From Lathyrus oleraceus (taxonomy: Eukaryota; Streptophyta; Magnoliopsida; Fabales; Fabaceae): a DNA stretch of 64,000 bases. Under the pieces are notes generated by a model, which made no database searches, had not been told where the DNA came from, and worked only from the letters and a program-made list of their open reading frames with translations. Below are positions 57,317-64,000 of this stretch, piece by piece (the stretch's first letter is position 1; every line of letters begins with the position of its first letter). The translations under genes were made by a program, and so were the position numbers. The stretch covers positions 354,647,400 to 354,711,399 of the forward strand of contig NC_066579.1 in the NCBI RefSeq assembly GCF_024323335.1. The letters run 5' to 3'.

Positions 57317-60010
57317 CTTCCTTCTTCACTACCTCACTCAGGATCGGGTTTAGTCTCCTCTGATGTTCCCTATAAGTTTTACAGTCTTCTTCTAGCATGA
57401 TGCGATGCATACAAATAGAAGGACTTATCCCTTTAAGATCGGTGATGTTGTATCCTAGTGCGGTTGGATATTTTCTAGAGATATGTAGGAGTTTTTCAGT
57501 TTCGAGTTTTCCTAGGTCTGCATTAACTATCACTGGTCGTTCAAGTTATGAGTCTAGGAATTCATATCTCAGATTTTTGGGAAGTGTTTTCAAGTCGAGG
57601 GTTGGTTTCTTAAGGCATTGCGTAGGATCCGGTGTTTATGCTAAAAAATGGTTCAGTCTGTCTTCTACACGATAGTCAGACGATTTGTCATTTTCTAACT
57701 CTGTTTCTTTTATGCATTCGTCGATGATATCCATGAAGTAACATGTGTCATCTATTGTAGGTGCTTTCAAAAGTTTGGAAAGAATGAACTCAATTTTCTC
57801 TTCTCCTACTTCGAAAGTGAGTCGTCCTCGTTTTACGTCTATGATGGCACCGGCTGTTGCTAAGAAAGGTCTTCCCAATAAAATGGGGGTAACTTCATCT
57901 TCTCTTATGTCCATAATTATAAAATTGGTTGGAATGTAGAATTGACCTATGCGCACGGGAACGTTTTCAAGAATTCCTACAGGATATCTAACGGAACGAT
58001 CTGCTAATTGAACAGACATTTTAGGATGTCTTAATTCTCCCATTTCAAGTCTCTTGCATATGGACAAGGGCATAACACTGATACCGGCTCCTAAATCGCA
58101 TAAAGCTTTGTCTATGACAAATTTTCCTATGTGACAGGGTATAGAGAAACTACCAGGATCTTTAAGTTTTGGAGGCATATTCTGGATTATAGCGCTACAT
58201 TCAGCAGTGAGTGTAACGGTTTCGCTATCTTCAAGTTTCCTTTTATTAGAAAGAATTTCTTTTAAGAACTTAGCATACGAGGGCATCTGTGTAATAGCTT
58301 CTGTGAAAGGAATGGTGACGTTTAATTGTTTCAGTAGGTCAACAAATTTTTTAAATTGGCCCGCGTCTTTGGTTTTAATTAGCCTCTGAGGATAAGGGAT
58401 AGGTGGTTTGTAAGGTGGTGGAGGTACATAAGGTTCTTTCTTTTCTACGGTTTCCTTATTACTCTCTTCCTTTTCCTTAGGTTTATTTTCTTCCTTAGTT
58501 GACTTTTTAGAGTTTTGGTTTTCAATTCTTGGATCAGATGGTCCTTCTACCTCTGTTCCACTTCTTAATATAATTGCATGAGCGTGGCTTTTCGGGTTAG
58601 GTTGGGGCTGTCCAGGAAATGTACCAGTTGGGGCAGCAGTAAGCGCTTGTTGTTGAGCTACTTGTGAGATTTGTGTTTCCAGCATTTTGTTATGGGTAGC
58701 CAAGGCATCTACTTTACTTGCTAGTTGTTTAATCTGTTCGTTAGTGTGTACATTCTGGTTTAAGAAATCTTTATTGGTTTGCTGTTGAGAAGCTATGAAG
58801 TTCTCAATCATGATTTCCAAGTTGGATTTCCTAGGAACGTTATTGTTAGGTGTAGATGGGGTCGGCTTTTGATATCCAGGTGGTATAGCTGGGGCTTGAT
58901 TGGGAGCTTGTCCTGGTGCGTATAAGGCATTGTTGCTCTTATATGAAAAATTAGGATGGTTCTTCCAGTTTGAATTATAGGTATGCGAGTAAGGATTTCC
59001 TTGAGCATAGTTCACCTGCTCTGCTTGGATTCCTGTTAGGAGTTGACAATCTGTAGGAGTGTGACCTTGGATTCCACAAACTTCGCAATTTTGAGTCACG
59101 GTAACCACGGCGGCTGGAGGTGATACATTTAAACTTTCAATTTTCTGGGCAAGAGCATCCACTTTTGCATTAACATGATCAAGGCTACTTATCTCGTACA
59201 TGCCACTTTTCGTTTGAGGTTTTTCTACCATTGTTCGGTCGCTTCCCCACTGATAATGGTTTTGGGCCATGCTTTCGATAAGTTGATAAGCGTCAGCGTA
59301 AGGTTTATCCATAAGCGCACCACCTGCGGCGGCGTCTATTGTTAACCTTGTGTTGTATAAGAGACCATTATAGAAGGTATGAATTACTAACTAGTCCTCT
59401 AAACCATGGTGTGGACAAAGTCTCATCATGTCTTTGTATCTTTCCCAGGCTTCGAAAAGAGACTCGTTATCTTTCTGTTTAAATCCATTTATCTGGGCTC
59501 TTAACATAGCTGTTTTGCTTGGAGGAAAATATCGGGCAAGAAAGACTTTCTTTAACTCATTCCATGTGGTGACTGAGTTGGAAGGAAGAGACTGAAGCCA
59601 TCTTCTAGCTTCATCTCTTAACGAGAAAGGAAAAAGACGAAGTCGAATTACCTCTGAAGTGACACCATTAGCTTTAACAGTATCAACGTATTGAACAAAT
59701 ACGGATAAATGATGGTTTGGATCCTCGGTAGGATTTCCAGAGAATTGATTCTGTTGCACTGCCTGTAACAGCGAAGGTTTAAGTTCGAAGTTGCTTGCTT
59801 CGATTACGGGTGGAGCAATACTCGAATGCGGCTCGTCTTGCGATGGAGCGGCGTAATCTCGAAGAGCATGAGCTGGTTCTGCCATCTCGGATATCGACGA
59901 AGGAAGAAGATTTTTGAGATCAGGAATTTCGATTGGAGGAAGATTGTTTGCAGCACGATACTCTCGAATTCGTCGTAAGACTCGGAGATATCGTTCAACG
60001 TCGTTGATTC
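57317..60010 (-). pseudogene. gag-pol: Gag-protease region of element B, cut by element C
   Basis: Closely matches 3240-5930 of element A. The amino-terminal codons of gag are missing; the first in-frame ATG is at 59885, although matching residues extend to about 60004. The capsid signature RRWLQSLPSNSVTTWNEL is present. The zinc knuckle CEVCGIQGHTPTDC keeps all four ligands, unlike in A. The protease has ALCDLGAGISVMPL near 58100 and LLGRPFLATAG near 57870. In-frame stops lie at 59393-59391, near 57636 and near 57550. The frame ends at 57317, just before the RT domain, where the LTR of element C begins. Confidence 0.9.
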
Positions 60011-60084
60011 GTCGAAAGAAAGAAATAAAAATTGCTTCAGTCTCTACAGCGTAACGGAAGAGTTACGATATCGACTAAATAAAA

Positions 60085-60103
60085 GTCCCCGGCAACGGCA
60101 CCA
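60085..60103 (-). promoter_or_regulatory. primer-binding site of element B
   Basis: The minus strand reads TGGTGCCGTTGCCGGGGAC, the same tRNA-Asp-type site as in A with one base changed. It lies six bases from the LTR end. Confidence 0.85.
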
Positions 60104-60109
60104 AAAACA

Positions 60110-61842
60110 TGATCGCGACTTTGTGAGTCTATTGGGGTATTAACTGCAAGTGCACAGTCTAATCGCGTAGTAATAAAAGATATCGATCCCACAGGGACTT
60201 ATGAATCGATATACCGTTTTCTAAGGTTACTTCGTAAAGCTAAGGCGGATGATACTTTGTTGATTGGGAAAAGAAATAAAACTAAAATAAGATCTAAATT
60301 AAATATCAAATAAGTGGATATCGGTATGCAGTTCGTCGTAATTAGGGAATCAAATCTTCGTTGGTTTCGTAGTTTTAAAGTAAATCTTTTCAGTAGACAC
60401 TATTGAGTTAAAAGCCTTTTCTCAAACTCTCGCTCTGTTGAATAGACTATGACTTTATATTAACGTGCGCTGTCACTAATTAGTTAAGTCCAAAATCACT
60501 TTTTGAAAACAATAGAATCTATAGAAACTCTTTTTAAGAAAATGCTAACCATTTAAACACCCTTGTCTCAAACTCTCGCTCAGTTGACTTAGATTATATA
60601 ATTAAACTTAAATGCTTAACTCTCGTCCTCACATTTAACCTTTAAAAATACTTTTTGAAAATGATTAGAATTTAATTAACTCTAAAAATTGCTTTCACCC
60701 TGATTTAAAATTAATGTCCAATTTACACTGTCCAGTTAAAAGCTCAAACCGTCGTTCTATTGATTTTAACTTCTTTATGTCTTTTACTCTCGTACAAAAA
60801 TCTTGGTATTAACTCTGTAAATTGAGACCATAAAAAGAGTGATTATGTTTTTAAACAAAATTAAACCAACTTAGTTTTGATTCCTTCATTCCGCTTACTT
60901 TACATACCAATATCTAAGTTTATTTAGCCAGACATGCTAAACAAGCCTAAACAATAATTATGCTTACATACAGCCATATCAGACAGACAGTATAAATAGA
61001 TAGTAGTGCAGAGCATATATAAATTTAAACAATAAAATTAAAGAACCTGTAAAGTTAAATAGAAGTCTTTATTATTCCTAGCTTCGATGCTTGAACTCTC
61101 CACCACAAACCGGTTGGATTTGTTCTTACAATCTTCGATCGGACAAGAAAATAAAACGAAGGAATAAAATACTACGATCTAACGTAAGGTTAGATCCAGT
61201 AAAAAATACACAATAGTTTCCGGTGTAGAAACTATTGTGAGAAAATTAATTGAATGCTTCAAAATTGACTGGAAAAGAAAAGGAAATAATAATTGCTAGG
61301 AAAGTAGAGTGCTGGAAAATAAGAAAAACAATAAAATAATGCGGTGCCGAAAACTGGAAAATTGAGCGAGAGCAGCAGGGTTCCACAATTGGTCCTATTT
61401 ATATCAATCCATCAAGTGACTGTTTCTTCCATTCAGTAGGTTTCCTCACGTCAACTGGTCAAGCGAAAAAGCAGGATGAACGTGCTTCTGTTACGCGTCA
61501 AACCCAAAAATATAGGAATGGGGGTGTGACGTTCGTCACACCATGTGTTACGCTCGTAACACAAAGCAGGGGGCGTGGCGCTCGTCACACCTTGTGTGGC
61601 GGTCGTCACAGCTTCAGCGCTTCTAGTTGATAGTTATGGGCTGGGCTTTAGTGGAAATTGCTTCTTATCATCTTTTTGCACCTCTTTTTCTTTCTTTTTC
61701 ACGTATGCTTCAAATAATGTTGCTTGGAATAAATAGAAGGAAAATACCAAGTAATATCGAATAATATAAAATAAATCGAAACAAATAATAATATAATTTA
61801 ATTAAATCGAGTCCAAAAGTGTGATATTATTTCATGTTATCA
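60110..61842 (-). repeat. 5' LTR of element B (1733 bp)
   Basis: Partner of 35677-37411. TATA box at 61396-61403. Palindromes TGTGACGTTCGTCACA (61525-61540) and TGTTACGCTCGTAACA (61546-61561) are followed by two weaker ones to 61610. Confidence 0.92.
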
Positions 61843-61847
61843 TGGAT
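61843..61847. repeat. target-site duplication of element B, right copy
   Basis: TGGAT directly follows the LTR start of B; identical to 35672-35676. Confidence 0.9.
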
Positions 61848-62831
61848 CATCATAAGTTCAACATGGTCAAACAAGGTTTGACAAAAAATTTCAACATTTT
61901 TTGAAAACAGAACCTAATTTTAAACAATTAAAAAATGAAGAAAAATAACATAATTGAACTAAAATCTCAAATTAATTAAGAAATTGATGAGAATGTTTTT
62001 CATAGACTCATCATCATTCAAAGATGTTAAGAAAATATTTTTGGCATTTTTGAATATTGGAAAGTATTTTAAATGAATTAAAAATAACCGGAAAAGAGAA
62101 AATTCACAAAAATTATTAAAAATCATTTTTAGAAACTAGAAAATAAAAGGAAAATTTTGCAATTGGTCCCATATTTTTATGATTAAAAATGAAGAAGTTA
62201 TGAATTTTTGAAATAAAATGGAATTAAAGAAAATAAAATGAAATTCAGAAAATAGGAAAAAACATAGAGCGTCTGATCTTGGTTCATTAAATGACGTGGA
62301 TGATCAGAAGGCTGATAAGCGCGCGCATGGTGTACTTGAGTCAACAACATCACATATGGCATTAAAATAGGTCAATCAAATGGAGCGATGAGATTAGATC
62401 CCAGGGGCCAGATCCAAGGGCCATGAACTCGTCCACGCGGGGACGGTGGTGGAAACTACCGTCTTCTCCAGTGAGACTCACAGTTTCGGCCAAACTTGCA
62501 GGTTTCCAAACCTTCACCAAAATGCACGATCTGTATATCTTTAGAAAGCTGGGGTGATGTACATCACCCCTGTACCCTTGGTTTCCACTCAAGATCTCTA
62601 TAGAGAAAGAAATCTGAGATGGAAATTTGTGGTGTTCAAACTCAACTTATTCAATTGATGAAATTAAAAGCTCAAATCAATTGCCTCTCACATGAGGACT
62701 TCAGAGGTACCAACAAACACAAGAAATGATCAATACCCAAGGAGTTTTGAATCAAAACAGTTTGAATAACAACCTTTGAAGTGCAACTTTCAAACACTTG
62801 ATCTACTCCAATTCTTTGATGCATCTTGTTG
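61843..62831 (-). repeat. Ogre-type LTR D, right part
   Basis: Continues LTR D beyond element B. Its reverse complement has TCAAACCTTGTTTGACC (near 61880) and, further on, GGTACCTCTGAAGTCCTC matching the TTCTCTGAAGTCCTACC stretch of the array unit. It is cut by another LTR at about 62832, so the LTR start and promoter of D are missing. A 76-codon frame at 62362-62592 has no support as a gene. Confidence 0.75.
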
Positions 62832-64000
62832 TTGAGATGGCTGTAGATGTTTGATTGGCTGCATTTTATGTTAAAACACTAACTGGACTATAATGTCTTG
62901 ACTGATGTCATGACATGCTTTGGAGATGTTTGATTGACTGCATTTTGGGTTAGAACATCTAACTGTAGTCTGATGTCTTGACTGATGTCATGACATACTT
63001 GAGTAGTATGCTGCAGGTTTAGCTAATACAGGATTTACTGAATGTCAAACTAGATGTTATGACATTCATTTTTGACAGCAAATGCTGAGGTGTAGCACAG
63101 GTGATTGTCTGTTATAACTCAGTATTTAATTTCAGTCTATTTATCAAGGGAATAACAGACCTGGCATAAGGCCTACTGTCTGAATGTCAAACTGGATGTT
63201 ATGACATTCATACAGTTCAGTATGTATCTCAGTCTGTTCTTCAGGAGGAAAACAGACCATGGCATAAGGCTCTATGTGTAAATGTCAAATTGGATATTTT
63301 GACATTTATTAATGTAAGCTGATACTAAAGTATGGATGGTTGGTCCTTTACAGTACAACATTTTGTACAGTTTGTTTTCAGGAGAATAACAGACTTAGCA
63401 TATGGCCTATGATCTGGATGTCAAACTGAATGTTGTGACATTCATTCCTGACAGCATATGCTATATTGTAGGTTGGTTAGTTTTTCTGTTTCAACAGTTT
63501 TCTCAGGCTATTCTTCAGGAATCCAACAGCTGAGCTAAAATCCAGGAAACTAACAACTAAGCTACAATTAATGAACCTAAAAAATAGCCTATTTAATAGT
63601 ACCCTAATATGTGGAAATTAGGTTAACTTGCTTGACCTTAATTTCAGGAAATACAAGTAGAAGGCCCAAGTGCTGCAATATAAAAGGATGGCAATCCTTC
63701 ATTCAGAACTCGGGAATTTTAGGCGTGAAGATTTTATTGTTCCATCATACTTCACTGCTGTATTTTTGTGTGTCTTGTATTAGGTGTATCTTGTGAGCCA
63801 AGCAATTATCACCTAGATGATTGCATTGGACTAGGGTGTTCATTGAGTTCTAAGTGTTGTGTCACTCTAAGCTTTTAAGCGTGAGTGCTGTGTTTCTTGA
63901 TTAAAGCTGTTAAGCACAATCAAGAGTTGTTTGAAGTGTGACTTCACTATAAACTTTAATATAATTAAAGGTTTTAATCACTGAGGTGATTGAGGGGGAG
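62832..64000 (+). repeat. probable Ty1/copia (SIRE/Maximus-like) LTR, runs off the window
   Basis: Starts around TGTTGAGATGG (62832; boundary approximate). Its first 620 bp are rich in degenerate repeats with TGTCA/TGACA inverted repeats. A TATA box TATAAAAGG lies at 63679-63687. The end of the window, GGTGATTGAGGGGGAG, resembles the transcribed part of SIRE-type LTRs as I recall them. No coding region is in view. Superfamily assignment is tentative. Confidence 0.5.
62905..63442 (+). repeat. degenerate repeats with TGTCA/TGACA inverted repeats
   Basis: ATGTCATGACAT occurs at 62905-62916 and 62985-62996. Four ~26-bp elements of the form AATGTCA...TGACATT lie at 63041-63066, 63183-63208, 63281-63306 and about 63417-63442. 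AACAGAC...GGCATAAGGC blocks alternate with them. Confidence 0.85.

Larger units (their letters stand above)
35677..61842 (-). mobile_element. Athila-like Ty3/gypsy element B, with element C nested inside
   Basis: The two LTRs (35677-37411 and 60110-61842) are very similar: I counted 8 differences in the first ~330 bp. A perfect TGGAT duplication flanks them, so these ends belong together. The remaining interior is primer site 60085-60103, gag-protease 57317-60010, the 3' part of ORFx (40571-41440), ORFy (38539-39837) and the 3' region 37412-38538. RT, RNase H and integrase of B are absent. Ogre element C occupies 41441-57316. B is therefore a nested and internally deleted copy. Confidence 0.9.

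Noticed and set aside
62362..62592. 76-codon ORF beside a G/C-rich stretch
   Set aside because: Lies inside LTR D, matched by similar non-coding sequence in the array; no domain.

Overview
This window looks like heterochromatic DNA from a large plant genome. I see no host gene. Almost every base belongs to LTR retrotransposons or their derivatives. Ogre/Tat-type Ty3/gypsy LTRs of more than 4 kb and Athila-type elements together suggest a legume, most likely of the pea/vetch/lentil/faba group. That assignment rests on family knowledge, not a database search.

Layout. (1) 1-7842: Athila-like element A on the minus strand, with a 5' LTR (6087-7842), tRNA-Asp-type primer site, gag, and a pol broken by stops and frameshifts. 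A piece of its own LTR replaces part of the integrase. (2) 7843-10120: the 3' part of a second Athila copy (A2) that shares the same LTR; its post-pol ORF (ORFy) is broken. (3) 10121-11519: Ogre-type LTR fragments, the first inverted. (4) 11520-31556: a tandem array of exactly five ~4.0-kb units. Each unit is a rearranged Ogre-type LTR pair joined head to tail. (5) 31557-33515: more Ogre LTR pieces and a Ty1/copia fragment (LTR, tRNA-Met primer site, start of gag). (6) 33516-35676 plus 61843-~62831: one Ogre-type LTR (D) split by element B. (7) 35677-61842: Athila-like element B, with LTRs of 1735 and 1733 bp and a perfect 5-bp target duplication (TGGAT). B carries an intact 432-codon ORFy, the 3' part of a divergent paralogue ORFx, and a decayed gag-protease. 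An Ogre element C (41441-57316) sits inside B. The left end of C and B's RT-RNase H-integrase are missing, so a large deletion followed the insertion. (8) ~62832-64000: the beginning of a plus-strand LTR, probably Ty1/copia SIRE/Maximus type.

How the parts relate. D is the oldest visible layer; B inserted into D and C into B. ORFs for structural proteins and enzymes are mostly pseudogenes. Three are open over their visible length: Ogre ORF1, the Ogre aRNH-integrase segment, and ORFy of element B.

The most interesting signals are: (a) the LTR-derived array, whose repeated junction falls in a motif matching the primer-binding site; (b) two paralogous post-pol ORFs in the Athila family, one behind a good splice acceptor and the other behind an apparent promoter of its own (TATA box plus TGACG/CGTCA palindromes like those in the LTR); (c) an LTR-terminal fragment spliced into the integrase; and (d) structured repeats in the Ogre leader and 3' region. 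All identity statements are by eye.
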